The position numbers and the translations under genes were made by a program. This document shows, piece by piece, positions 46,625-57,494 of a stretch of 64,000 nucleotides of DNA. The notes beneath the pieces were generated by a model. It had not been told where the DNA came from. It was given only the letters and a program-made list of their open reading frames with translations, and did no database searches. Within the stretch, counting starts at the first letter, position 1; each line of letters opens with the position of its first letter. The DNA comes from Pseudofabraea citricarpa (lineage: Eukaryota; Ascomycota; Leotiomycetes; Helotiales; Dermateaceae). Where the stretch lies: assembly GCA_029641185.1 (NCBI GenBank), contig JAPWGK010000002.1, positions 992,001-1,056,000 of the forward strand, written 5' to 3'.

Positions 46625-48672
46625 CTACAGTTCAAGATCAATGCCAAGGTCGATTGAGCCAATGATATCGTCATCCATGATTGGGCGTCGGATAGTTGCA
46701 ATGCCGTTCCTTCTTTCGCTACTTTGTAGTCTGGCAAGATGGGGTAATGTAGAGCTGACTTTCTTTGCCGATAAACTGGGAGTACCAGCTGCGGGTGTAT
46801 TGGTGCCGCTGCGGTCACTGTCTGTCTTTCTCACATAGGCCTCCGACACATCATGCTTGACCTTTGCACGAGTCTTCAGCCGCTTAGAGTGATCTTCAGG
46901 AACAATTTCACCACGAGCGATGGCAGCTTCTGTCATCTTCGCAGCTCTGCGCTCATTGATGAGTGCTTGCCGAACTTCTTGACTATTCTTAGCACGGTTT
47001 TGCTTGTTCACAATAGCAAGTCGTTCCTGCTGTGATAGACCGGCTGGTACTGCATTTTTCTTTGGTGATGAATGCATAGAAGTGCTATATGCCAATTTTG
47101 GGCCTTCAAGCTCTTCAAGTTGAGCCTGGTAAGCTGCTACTTTCTGCTCATTGCCGGCTTCCTTAGCCTCCTTGATTTGGTTGATGAGATGATTGCGGTT
47201 AATGGGCATATATTTGTTGACAAGGGCACCCGACTTTGTAAGTTTCTCTTGCAACTCAACCTCAGTCCATGAGCGGTTGACGAGGTTAGTGATTTCTGTG
47301 AGCTTTTGATTGAGCTTTCCTTTCTTTGGCAATGGGACACCTTCAACTAAACAGGTTTGTCTGTATCTGTTCCACTCCCCCTATGCCATGTTAGTTTTTC
47401 GAACTCTGTATTTATGAACAATATCACAAACCTCTGTGAAAGGGGAATCGGAGCAAGTAATGAATGGCCAGTTTCTCTCCGACTTTCCATGGGCTGCTCG
47501 AACATATTGTGTGGTCTTGAAGGATTTTCCATTGGCATTTTCCATGGCATAAGGTCTATCTTCGACAAAGCCTGTTGAAATTAGCAAGGCACAACTCAGA
47601 GCAGCAAGCGACTTACCCTTTACAGCTGCCATTCTGTAGATATTATTGCCAGTTTCCTTATCAATGCCAATACTGACTCGAACATAAGCTCCAGTAATGG
47701 CCTCTTCAAAACCAGGATAAAAGCAGAATTTGGCAAAACCAGACCGACTGACACGAACTCGCTCGAACTCCGCAAGACTTCCTGGCTCGCTGTCACGTAG
47801 ATCAGGCGATTCTGGCTTCTTGGCTTTTGACTTTCCGTCATCCCATTCAACCTCACTGTCTCCACCGCCATCCGCATCTGAAAAGTCATCAAATCCTGTC
47901 TCTCTACGTCCCTTGTTTCGTGCCTTATCTTCGTCATGGCGGCGATTGCGATCATCTTTCTCTTGTCTTGCTCGCTTGAATTTCTCGATACCGCTGCTCG
48001 ACTCTCCTACTTTGCCTCCTCCGAGCTTTGTGCGTTGGCGAGCAGTCTTGCGATTGGACTCTTCCTCAAATGCAGTTCCAGCCTTGCGCTTCTTATCTTG
48101 CTTGGCCTCTTCGTTCTTACGGCTGTTGATGAGCTGTCGCAAAGCTCTATTCTGTCTGTCACGCTCAACTTCTTGTGCGCGCTCGGCAAGAATCTCCTCG
48201 CGCCTAATCTCAGGCATAGCCATGATCTCAGCCTTCTCTGACGAGTTCAAAAACTTGCCCTCAAAGGGATATTTGTCGCCCTCGTCATCTAACATAGCAG
48301 GCGCAACGTCGGAGTCAGAGTCGGATTCGTCCATAGCGATTGAGCGGTCTGAGTTTGCGGATGATCTGGGAAATGTGGTAAGCCTGAGTCGCGCATACGG
48401 GCAAAGGGTCGCAGATGACAGCGATGCCATAGGCTACACTGTAGAATAAAGGAGCGCAGATGAAGGACTTACATTTCACCTTCATCCTCAGAACCATTGC
48501 GTCTTCCTTTCTTTCTGTTGCCAGACTTCTTTTGCTTCGATGCGCTGTTTTTGTTTTCGGCTTGCGCAGAACTGGCTCTGCTAACATCCTTTTGATCTTC
48601 CTCCTCATCAGAAGATGCGTCTCCCGCAAGAGCGAGGAGCTCGTCGTCGACATCGATATCAGCGTCGGCCAT
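46625..48672 (-). CDS. RTF1: Paf1-complex subunit Rtf1
   Basis: Rtf1 links the Paf1 elongation complex to RNA polymerase II and Spt5 and stimulates H2B ubiquitination. Exons are 48672-48473, 48365-47617, 47571-47432 and 47380-46625, 614 aa. The N-terminus is acidic (MADADIDVDDELLALAGD). Conserved LNSSEKAEIMAMPEIRREEIL and a Lys/Arg/Glu-rich helical region follow. The Plus3 domain (about residues 260-375) includes VRVSRSGFAKFCFYPGFEE, VRAAHGKSERNWPF and FTEGEWNRYRQTC, two of them completed only by splicing. A coiled-coil C-terminal region (NHLINQIKEAKEAGNEQKVA) and a conserved DIDL-type end complete it. Introns are 45-107 nt. The promoter is shared with divergent COQ7. Confidence 0.94.
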
Positions 48673-49105
48673 TTTGAAGATTGGGGATTGTATCGTTCTG
48701 TTGTGTTGAAATAAGCGCAACTGGTGTAGGTACGTGGTGAAGGTATGTGGAGTATGCGGAAGGGTTTGAGCTCTTGGGAAATGGGTTTAGTAGAAGAGAA
48801 GATAGATGTCCGGAGAACTGTTGGGCTCTCGCTGCGCAAATGGTGGTCAGAGAACGTGTCAAGGGAATGTGGAAGAAGATAAGAAAGTAATGGGGTATTA
48901 TGGATATCAAAGGCGAGGTTGATCTCCTGAAGCACGCGTCGAGGCTAGGCTCGGCGAAACCTATTTCCGGTTGCCGCATACACTCGTCATGATGCAGCTT
49001 CCTATTGTCCACCGAGCCTCAATAATGACAATAGCTTCAACTTTTCCACCCCTTGCCATTGTTGTTTCCTTTCTCACTTGATCCACGTGGAATTGACCAA
49101 GAAAA
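48673..49105. promoter_or_regulatory. Bidirectional promoter RTF1 / COQ7
   Basis: A 433-bp spacer between divergent ATGs. It should hold both core promoters; no element stands out. Confidence 0.5.
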
Positions 49106-49963
49106 ATGGCAAGCATCAGGAAGTCTACTCTTCTCGCTTCAAATGCTCTCGTCTATGATTTTCTAGCACCTAGTCTTTTCCGCAGTGGCACTCGTACGAT
49201 TAGATGCCTGTCTACCACTTCTAGCGCCAATGCTGAGGTTTCCTCCTCGACCGAATCAACCTCTTCCAATGAAACCCAGAGGAGGATTCCAAAATCAGGG
49301 AAGGAAGCAGCTGCAAATCCTGCCCCGCTCAGCAAACCCTTAACCCAAGCACAGCGCGACTTTCTAACCAGCGCAGTAAGTGAATTGGCTTGCCGAGCTT
49401 CGAGATGCACAGCTAACCTTTTTATTCAGCTTCGAGTAAATCAAGCTGGAGAGCTAGCTGCGACGCTGATATATAAAGCGCAAACCCCTTTGCTAGTCGC
49501 CTCCCATCCTCATCTTCGGCCTCTGATGAAGCACATGTACGACCAAGAAGCAGGGCACTTCGATACCTTCAATGCTTTGATAGCGAAGCACCGTGTTCGG
49601 CCTACAGCCATGTACCCATTGTGGACCGTAATGTCATCAGCACTAGGCTGGGGAACAGCATTGATGGGACGCGAGGCGGCTATGGCCTGCACAGAGGCTG
49701 TAGAGACCGAGATTGGAAGTCATTACAATGAACAAGTTCGTACTCTGCTGGAGATGGTTGAGAACATGGAAAAGGAGGGCCAGGAGGTAGGCGAGGAACT
49801 AAAGAGTTTGGTAGATACCATTAGGAAGATTCGGGATGAAGAGTTGGAGCATTTAGATCATGCAGTTGAGAATGATGCACAACAGGCCGTGCCACATGCT
49901 GCCCTGGTTGAATTCATCAGGGCTGGGTGTAGAAGCGCAATTTGGGTGAGTGAGAGGGTGTAG
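49106..49963 (+). CDS. COQ7: 5-demethoxyubiquinone hydroxylase, mitochondrial (Coq7)
   Basis: Coq7 is the di-iron monooxygenase of the penultimate step of ubiquinone synthesis, on the matrix face of the inner mitochondrial membrane. I place a 54-nt intron at 49376-49429 (GTAAGT...TTCAG), giving exons 49106-49375 and 49430-49963 and 267 aa. The spliced join reads FLTSALRVNQAGELAATLIY, as expected for the family. The intron is a multiple of three and has no stop, so retention would add 18 residues just before the first iron ligand. Iron ligands are in QAGE, YDQEAGHFD, CTEAVETEIGSHY and RDEELEHLDHA. The basic Ser/Arg-rich N-terminus fits a mitochondrial presequence. Its 3' end converges on the next gene 76 bp away. 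Confidence 0.94.
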   Translation: MASIRKSTLLASNALVYDFLAPSLFRSGTRTIRCLSTTSSANAEVSSSTESTSSNETQRRIPKSGKEAAANPAPLSKPLTQAQRDFLTSAVSELACRASRCTANLFIQLRVNQAGELAATLIYKAQTPLLVASHPHLRPLMKHMYDQEAGHFDTFNALIAKHRVRPTAMYPLWTVMSSALGWGTALMGREAAMACTEAVETEIGSHYNEQVRTLLEMVENMEKEGQEVGEELKSLVDTIRKIRDEELEHLDHAVENDAQQAVPHAALVEFIRAGCRSAIWVSERV

Positions 49964-50039
49964 GATATAATTGTATTACTGTACATACGAAGAAAATAAC
50001 GAGTTTGTTCCAATATACATCAGTAGCCTCCCCTCCGCA

Positions 50040-50783
50040 TTATTCTACATTATAACCCAACCCCTCCAGCCAAGCATAGCAAGTGGTGTTGATTGACCAA
50101 TACCGACAACCCAGACCGAACTCACACAGTGGACAAGCAAAAGTTGAACGGCTTGTTATGCCATGATGTTGCACAAAATCCAACATAAAATCCCATCGAG
50201 GACAAGTACGAGGTGCCCGTACCTGAGTAAAATCAGCGTACCTGTTTTCTAGTAGAAGACGAGCTATTGCTATGTCTTCTTCGGCCTCCTCAGCCATCGC
50301 AGTTAGCATTTCGGTGGTCAGAGTATATGTAGCGATACCCTCTAGATTGGAAAATGAATCGATGAAATCATATTGTTCATCATCGCCAATATCCACTAGG
50401 CGAGCCTCCAAATCTCTCTCCATATGGATGCCACCCAGGATGAGTGATAGAACCTGGATTATTGTCAACGTTACCAATCCCATTTCGTTTGGGACTGGCA
50501 ATCGTGGACTTGGGGTATGTGCAGAATTATGCTCGGTTGCTGCAACTGAAAATTCTGTGTCCAAATCTCGTGCGTAATTCTCAAGGATGGGAGAATTAGG
50601 CAATGGTAGAAAGGGTTGCCCGAGAAATATCTCTACGTCAGTTGATTCTGACTCGTCCCCGTTTTCGGTTTCGACATCCTCAAATAGCGCTATGGGTGTG
50701 CCTCTGAAACCACTACCTTCAGCTTGTCTAAGCTCTTCGTCAAAATTGAAGTATCGCTGTGCTAGCAGAGGCATTTTAGGCAT
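50040..50783 (-). CDS. Hypothetical acidic protein, single exon
   Basis: A 247-residue frame starting MPKMPLLAQRYFNFDEELRQ. I do not recognise a family. The N-terminal half is acidic and probably disordered. A more ordered stretch (LVTLTIIQVLSLILGG) is followed by helices with an acidic patch (MAEEAEEDIAIARLLLENRY). The C-terminus has CPLCEFGLGCRYWSINTTCYAW, with four Cys that could bind a metal. No transmembrane segment is certain. Absence of introns and a normal mix of residues support a real gene, but it could be lineage-specific. It faces COQ7 tail to tail across 76 bp. Confidence 0.6.
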   Translation of the reverse strand: MPKMPLLAQRYFNFDEELRQAEGSGFRGTPIALFEDVETENGDESESTDVEIFLGQPFLPLPNSPILENYARDLDTEFSVAATEHNSAHTPSPRLPVPNEMGLVTLTIIQVLSLILGGIHMERDLEARLVDIGDDEQYDFIDSFSNLEGIATYTLTTEMLTAMAEEAEEDIAIARLLLENRYADFTQVRAPRTCPRWDFMLDFVQHHGITSRSTFACPLCEFGLGCRYWSINTTCYAWLEGLGYNVE

Positions 50784-51309
50784 TTTGAAAAGAAAACACT
50801 GATAGGTAAAAACGAGGGGTGATTATGAAGTTGAACTCGAAGTTGAACTCGAACTCGAAGTTGAAGTTGAAGTTGAAATTGAAATTGGAGTCGGGGTTGA
50901 AGTTGAGGTTGAAGGTGAGAGTAGAGTTGATGTCGAAGGATATCTAAGACGTTTGAACTAAAAACTTATACTCGAAGATGAGATCAGTCCAGATTATTTA
51001 CGCTACGGCTGAGAAATTTTTCATGATGGACCTAGGACCTAGGACCAAACCTCACTTACCACATGATTGGAACGCGACCCGGGAATACCATCATAACCTA
51101 ACGTATCCGAACCGAAGCTCAAAGTGGTAGCGAAGGGCACCGCCTGTATTCCAAAGAAGCATATCCATTGAATGCACGCTATGCTAAAGTACAAGGGGAA
51201 ACGAACCCCAGCCTGAATCCCAATGCTGATGTGACAAAGAAAAAATGTCGCTTCATTTTGAAACAAATATACACTGTTGTATGCCCGCCCGTATTCTCGC
51301 TAAATACAC
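50784..51309. promoter_or_regulatory. Spacer upstream of the orphan gene, with GAAGTT hexamer repeat
   Basis: About 530 bp between the orphan gene's ATG and the 3' end of phospholipase D, both on the minus strand. It contains a GAAGTT-based repeat (about 50825-50942), probably in the orphan gene's promoter or leader. Nothing else is seen. Confidence 0.55.
50825..50942. repeat. GAAGTT / GAACTC hexanucleotide repeat
   Basis: Hexamers GAAGTT, GAACTC, GAAATT and variants in near-perfect 6-bp register across about 118 bp. The plus strand is purine-rich. The plus-strand frames it opens (Glu-Val or Lys-Leu alternation) are products of the repeat. Confidence 0.85.
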
Positions 51310-54300
51310 TTAATCACTAGAGCTGTGTTAGCGTATAATCGCTTAGTATATGCTAAGGGGAGCTTACTAAATTTGCAAAGGCGCAACTTGGTCGACTTGG
51401 TACAACCAGTTCGAATTAAGTTCTTCTTTGATGAGCCAATCATACGGAAAGGCAACAAGATGGCCCTGCACAAGATCCAGGAGCTCTTCAGCTTCATGGG
51501 GACTTAGCAGATCATCACTGGCCGAAAAGCCTTTCCGGCTTCCTTTGGTAGTTCCCCGACGTCTTCGTTTTTGGGAGCCTACGTTAGCTCCGCCATTAGG
51601 CGTGCTAGAGGTATTACTTTTTTCCAATGGAACCGTATTATGGAAAGTAGTTTTACGAGTTTTGGAAGCCAATTTTTCAGACTCTGGTACAGCTGGATCG
51701 ACGACCGTCGAGTCCAAAGACGGGAAGGTCTCATCTCCAGCAGGCTGTATTGGAGAAGGAATATCATTAGAATTTCGCTTCAATGCTTCTTTTTCATCGA
51801 TGGCACCATTTCTGGTAGCCTCATTGGCGCGGGCATCACGCTCCTGCTTAGCATTTTCGGCCCATTCTGCGACAGTCCCAAGGGGATGGCTGTCTTGGAT
51901 TTGACTGTGTTGTTTGGCTTTCTCTGCTATATCACTGAGCTTTGTGTTGATATTAGCAAGACCAGGCATTGGGTTTGCTCCTGGAGGACCACTCGTGCCA
52001 GTAGCCTCTTGAGCATCACGCTCTTTGCTCTTACTGCCTCCTTGTGCCTGAGAGAACCGTTCGGCATAAGCCATGAACTCAGAGTATTCATGCCAATTGG
52101 TGACCTCGCTGTCAGGGTTGCATCTAAAAACTCTTCGGAAGATCTTAGTGTTGTTTTCTGCGATTAGACGCCAAGTATCCTCGAAGAAAGAATCATTCAA
52201 TGGATCTCGCATGCAATCCTTGTCTACGATAGCTTGTTTGATATCCGCGGTCAAAGGATTGAACGGTTTCTCAGCTGGGTTGCCGAATCCATCCAAATGT
52301 ACTGGAGGACCTCCGATATCTGTATCATCTATCGCAGGCAACGGTGGCAGTTGCGAAAGCTGAGAAAGCCCGAGCTGATCTGTCGTCCGTCTTGGTAAAC
52401 GTGGCAAAGGCGGAAGTCCATCATAACTAGATTCGCCTTCATCGTTACCCCGAAGGTGTATTCCATCTTTGCCTTGATGCTTCTTTGGATGGCTGGCTGT
52501 ACCTCTGCCTTCGGGTGCAAAATCCGCGACTAATACCTCTCGAACACCATCAACAAGGATGGTATCACGGCCACGATCAAGTCCCGACGCTTCAGCTTCT
52601 CGGAAATGATCGGTTCCTTCAGTCACCTCAGCCGCGTGTTTCTTGTTACCTATGACTCTCTTATCAGTTGTTACCGACTTGAACCTATCAGGTTTGATAT
52701 TTGGATTGTTATCCTGCTCCCAGTCTATATCATGATTGAAGCTGCGTAGCTGTTCTTGGCTTGCAATGAGACTTGCTTGCTCCTTGGTGACAGGTGGAAG
52801 TTCGCCTAGTTGAATATCGCGTGACTCTGGCCGGTCTGTCTCGGTATCATCGTAGATTCCGTTCATCTTGTGCTCATATTCCTCTTCCTCTCTCTCTATT
52901 TCAGCCCGTCTCTCTTCTTCCATCACCTCATCCACATCAAGCCCAAGATGTTCTCTCATCAATCGCATACGGAGGGTATGTGCAAAGCGGCCGACTAAAT
53001 ATGGTTCCCCATCCATTGTGGACCAGAGCATATCAGTGTCTCGTACAACAGCAGCACATTCCGAGTCTCGATTTCCAAGCATAGATCGTTCATTAATATT
53101 AGCAGAGCCTATTAAAGCAATCCTATCATCAACGATGATAACTTTAGCATGGATGTAAAGTTGTTCGGTAACCAGAGTCTTCTTTGGGCCAATTTTTCCC
53201 CAAGCTCGGAGACTGTAAAATTGAACGTAATCTTCTGGCTCAATCCCCTGGCTGCGTAAACGACCGAAGATTGACCCTTCGCCGCGACAAATACTGCGGA
53301 ATTGACACTGCATGATCAAACGTATAGATGTGCCTTCTGGCTCATCCACAGTATTCTGGAAACCAGGTACTAGAGGAATCAAAATGCAGCATCTCCAGCT
53401 CTCGTTGTTTTGGAATGCACGTATGGCACGTTCGACAATAGCATCACCAATCTTGTTAATGATCTTGACGTTCATTGTCTCAGAACTCGTGATGAAGAAT
53501 TGATTCTCCATGTAAACGAAGTGTTCAGATTCCTCTATCATCTTGCAGTATGCAGTCATGATGCTATGTTCCGTCTCAGTAAGACCCATAGACCAATCGC
53601 AAGCAGATCGCAAAATCTGAACTTCACATGTACCTGTGAGTCCCAAAGCCTCCAGATCAGCGGGGTTGTAATCAGGAGGGGGAAGAAGGTATGGCGTAGG
53701 CCTTGTTGGCTTTCGGCCACGTAGAATATAATTCCATCTTTGGACAAAGTGACGAGTCAAATCTCTTGCAGGCTGACCAACTACCTGCATCGAAACATCA
53801 TGCCATGGCATCCTGGGAGTCTTTGAACGATCATACATTTCTGCATACGGTTCTGATAATTTGTAGAAATCTTGTACCCTAGGATTTGAGTAATCTTTGC
53901 CAGGCCATAGCTGACAATGATCAGCATCTTTGGGTAGGTCCGACTGCTCGAATCCGGTAGGCTTGTCATCCACAACGGTATGTTGAGGCGTATCCCAACG
54001 ACCAAAACACAGATCAATGCCGCCAACGAAAGCGACCGTGTGATCGACAATACAAATCTTTTCGTGATGAGCGAAGAAGAACTGATTTTTCTTGAACTGG
54101 TTAGGAGACCTTTGGACGAAGATATTGGGATGTAGATCGAGCATAGAGAATTTGGTGAACTCAGAATCAATTGGGATTGCAGCTTCCACATTTCGATAGA
54201 CAATGATAAAGACTTTTACGCCTTCTCTCGCTTTCTTCTGAAGCAATCTGTCTAGACGCCACTTCTGGCTGATTGCTGCTGGTCTTCGCATGTAGAGCTG

Positions 54301-56814
54301 AGGGCTAAGCCACCAATCATGGATGTAAATGACGTCCTTTGCCATATTGATAGCTCTGGAGACATTCCACATGTAGTCACGGCCATCAACAAGCCATTGA
54401 GCATAGACTCCCGTGCGGATAGGAGCAAAGCTGCCGAACCGATTCTCGTTCGCCCAAGGAGTATTATTCAACATGAATTCCATGGACTCCTCAAATTGTC
54501 TCAACTGACGTTCATTTTTGGCCAAGAGTTTGATTTTCCGCTCCGAATTCACCAACTTGAGGCTGTGATGCTGCTTTGGGTGCTTGGCAGTAGTTTCTGC
54601 TCTTTCTACCAGTTCCTTCGTTCCGATTTCCTTAAGCTTTCTTCTTTTCTTCTGGATCTGAAATTTAGGATCGACTAGGTACACATCATAGATGTGCATA
54701 TTTTCAGGCGACTCAACACAGACGATATAACTGTGCCTGACAAGAAACCACTTGGGAGTATGGCGTTGAAAGACGTTCTGCGGAGCGAGTATCTTCCGGA
54801 CGTTTATGCCTTTTGATGACTGGATAACGAGATGGCCCTCTTTACCGTGGTAGCTACCTTCGGCTGCTAAGCGTACACCAAGAGCAGAAAGCTCCAAGAA
54901 CCTACAGAGACGGTTGCTATCTGGGCGGAAAATAAGCCACCGGATCATCTCCTGAAGATATTGCTCTAGCCGGCGACGTTGCCTCTGGTTATAGATAACC
55001 TTTGACTGGGCAGCTGATCCAGTTCCAACAACGGCACCTGTGGATGAATCTTGTCCGCCTCCTAGACCCAGAATCATGCTTGACTTCTTTCGGCCATTGT
55101 TCAATGATGGGCGTCCCTTCTTACGTTGCTTTCCGCGCCCTTCGGCTTCGCTATGGGTGGCCTCGCCAGCGGTATCATCGACACGAATGGCATCAGCTTC
55201 ATCGTCTTCACTGTCGCCTAGGCCACGAAACCCTCTGAAGTATGGGAACGCGGATTTTGGGAAACGAGGTTGCTTTGGTCTTGAATCGATATCACTCCTC
55301 AGCTGAATATATTTGTCGCTGCTTCCTTGGATTTTATATCGAATATGAAGATTGGCGAAATCCCTGAGTGACCGATGGATAATCCATTTCATGCGATTCA
55401 GTCCATTTCCATACTCCAATTCAATGCGGAAGATAAGATGGCGTTCTGTTTCAGTCGGGTCATCCTCACTTGGCTTACTATCTGTGATACGAAGCTTCAA
55501 TTGCTCAAGTAAGACTGGAATACGTTTGTTTCCATGCTCATCACGCTGTATCATACTAGCAAGCATCAGTGCAGCTGGTGCACCAGCTCGCAACTCAGCC
55601 ATGAGTTCAGCAGACTTGAGATAATCGACTTTGTGCTCCTCCTTTTTTGCACCTAAAAGCTTAAGACCGTGCTTGAGCATACGCCATCTTTGAGCTCCGA
55701 ATGTAGTTGCACGCTCGGCGCCCAGGAATGGTCGCCTTGGAGTTTGTGTTGCTTCGCCATCAGACACGCCGCCTCCGCCGTTCCTTGCCCGCATAAAATT
55801 ACTCGGTCTTCTTCCTGTACTTGGTTCTCCTTCTTGCGGTTGTCCTCCAGCATAGCTCAGACCTCGACCTCCCGTGATCCACGAGCTACCCCGTCTCCAC
55901 GAGCTTTCCTTACCCAGACGATCACGACCCTCCCCTTCTGACAGACCGCCACGATCCAGAGATCCATCAGTCGCTCGCCTATTCAGGAAAAATGGTGGAC
56001 GAATACTTGTAGATGGTGAGTCTCCACCCCCCATGAAACGGCTTCTTGGTGTATTTGGCAATGTTTGACTTCCACCATCAACCTCTTGTGGTCTGCGAAT
56101 CCGTCTTTTCCGCCGCGGTCTTGTGTTGTCGGTTGCTCTTCCTTCATCTGCAGTCTCTTCTGCGTCCGCATCACTGCCTTCCTCTTGTAACGTATAAGGA
56201 AACCTGCCAGTTGCAACGGGTGAAAGTGGTGCTGAATTATAACCGTCGTCATTGGGGACACCGCCTGTACTTTGACTTCTGCCATGTGTCCCTCCTGTAG
56301 TAGCCAATGCCTTCAACTTAGCCATCAGAGACTGTCCACGGCGGTCCTTGCCTCCTCCCTCTCCTTCTTCTATTCCCCATGAGTCCTGCCTTGTCTGACC
56401 TGCCGGTTCCACCTCCGGGTCTGCCCTTGTGAATTGTACACTTCGTCGAACCGGTGGAGTTGTGGTGCCAGGAGGAGTCCCGTCGTGGGGGGACGAGGAG
56501 GATGGGCCAGCTTTTAGGGCTGAATGTTTCTGGGGAGAAGGGAGTGACGATGCAGATCCATTGAGAGCCGGTGGCGAAAACACGCCATGCGGAACACCGC
56601 CATTGAGATAGTCTGCGGCTTCACCACTCTTGTGCGAGAGCGTGGTTGGGTGACTGGGATCGGGAAAGGTTTCGTAGGTACCGTCTGTATTTAATTCCGT
56701 TCGTAGACCCGATGGCCGCACAGGAATAGCTGTCGGAGAATTTCCGTGAGCTGGAGACTCTGAGCGAGGACTTCGGGACGTTGGTGAGATTGATCCTTCA
56801 TTGAGCGGTGCCAT
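51310..56814 (-). CDS. Phospholipase D (Spo14/Pld1 type) with PX and PH domains
   Basis: Hydrolyses phosphatidylcholine to phosphatidic acid at membranes, acting in secretion, sporulation and polar growth. Proposed exons are 56814-51368 and 51322-51310, 1819 aa. A long disordered N-terminus precedes a PX domain (IELEYGNGLNRMKWIIHRSL...FPKSAFPYFRGF), a basic linker, a PH-like region (VRKILAPQNVF...WFLVRHSYIVCVE) and two HKD motifs: HHEKICIVDHT (about residue 916) and IHAKVIIVDDRIALIGSANI (about 1221). The C-terminal tail ends WLYQVDQVAPLQI, where an unspliced frame stops. A 45-nt intron with a TACTAAG-like branch site and a CACAG acceptor would instead give ...APLQIYSSD from a 13-nt exon, and the total then closes in frame. 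The ATG at 56814 is the first in frame; the codon at 56841 is TTG, so an upstream exon is possible. Confidence 0.95.
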
Positions 56815-57494
56815 GTTGAGCGGTGCTGTTGCTGCTCCCAATATCCACCTGGCCCTCCACGCGTAAGACCTAGTACGTTTGCTAGAAATCCCGCGACAAC
56901 CAGCTAGATCCCCTCAAAAGCAGGAACTTGATAAGCTACAGTTCTTTCCTCCCGTTCATGTTGCAGAGTTGTAAGTGAGTGTGCTCGATGTCTGGATGAC
57001 AGCACGGTGGTGGGTGTTGGACTCAAACCAGGTTTCGAGACGGCGCGGATTAAGACTGTTGTCAGCTAGTTAGTCTGATGATTTGTCGATGCGTTGTCCA
57101 CAGGAGGTATGTTAAGGTTTAGCTGAATGTTTTCTGGAGCAATTGATTTGCAGAAAAGTACTGATGTGTTCGAAAGGGTGATTGCTTGGGTTTGGATCCT
57201 AAATGTTTGGAAGGACGTCTTGAAGGGTGAGCACGAGGGTCTTAATTTCCCATTATGATCAGCGATCGCTTCCCCTCAGATCTTTGGAAGCGACCGCTGG
57301 GATTGGGCGCTACAGGCGGGTCCTCTCAGTACAGCCCCATACAATCGAATAATCAATCCTACCTACCTACATATCTGGGTTCGGAGAGGACCTCCTAGAA
57401 CCAAATATCCTTGAATTAACCCGGTTTCACTCGAGCTTCCTATTGCTGTATCTTGATTCTGTCCTACCACCCTACGCCAAATAACTATCTCACC
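56815..57494. promoter_or_regulatory. Divergent spacer PLD / alpha-beta hydrolase
   Basis: About 680 bp between divergent starts. It should contain both promoters and leaders. No repeat or gene is seen; an upstream PLD exon cannot be excluded. Confidence 0.5.

Noticed and set aside
47730..48449. 239-codon plus-strand frame antisense to RTF1
   Set aside because: A Ser/Leu/Arg-rich shadow of the Glu/Lys/Arg-rich RTF1 exon.
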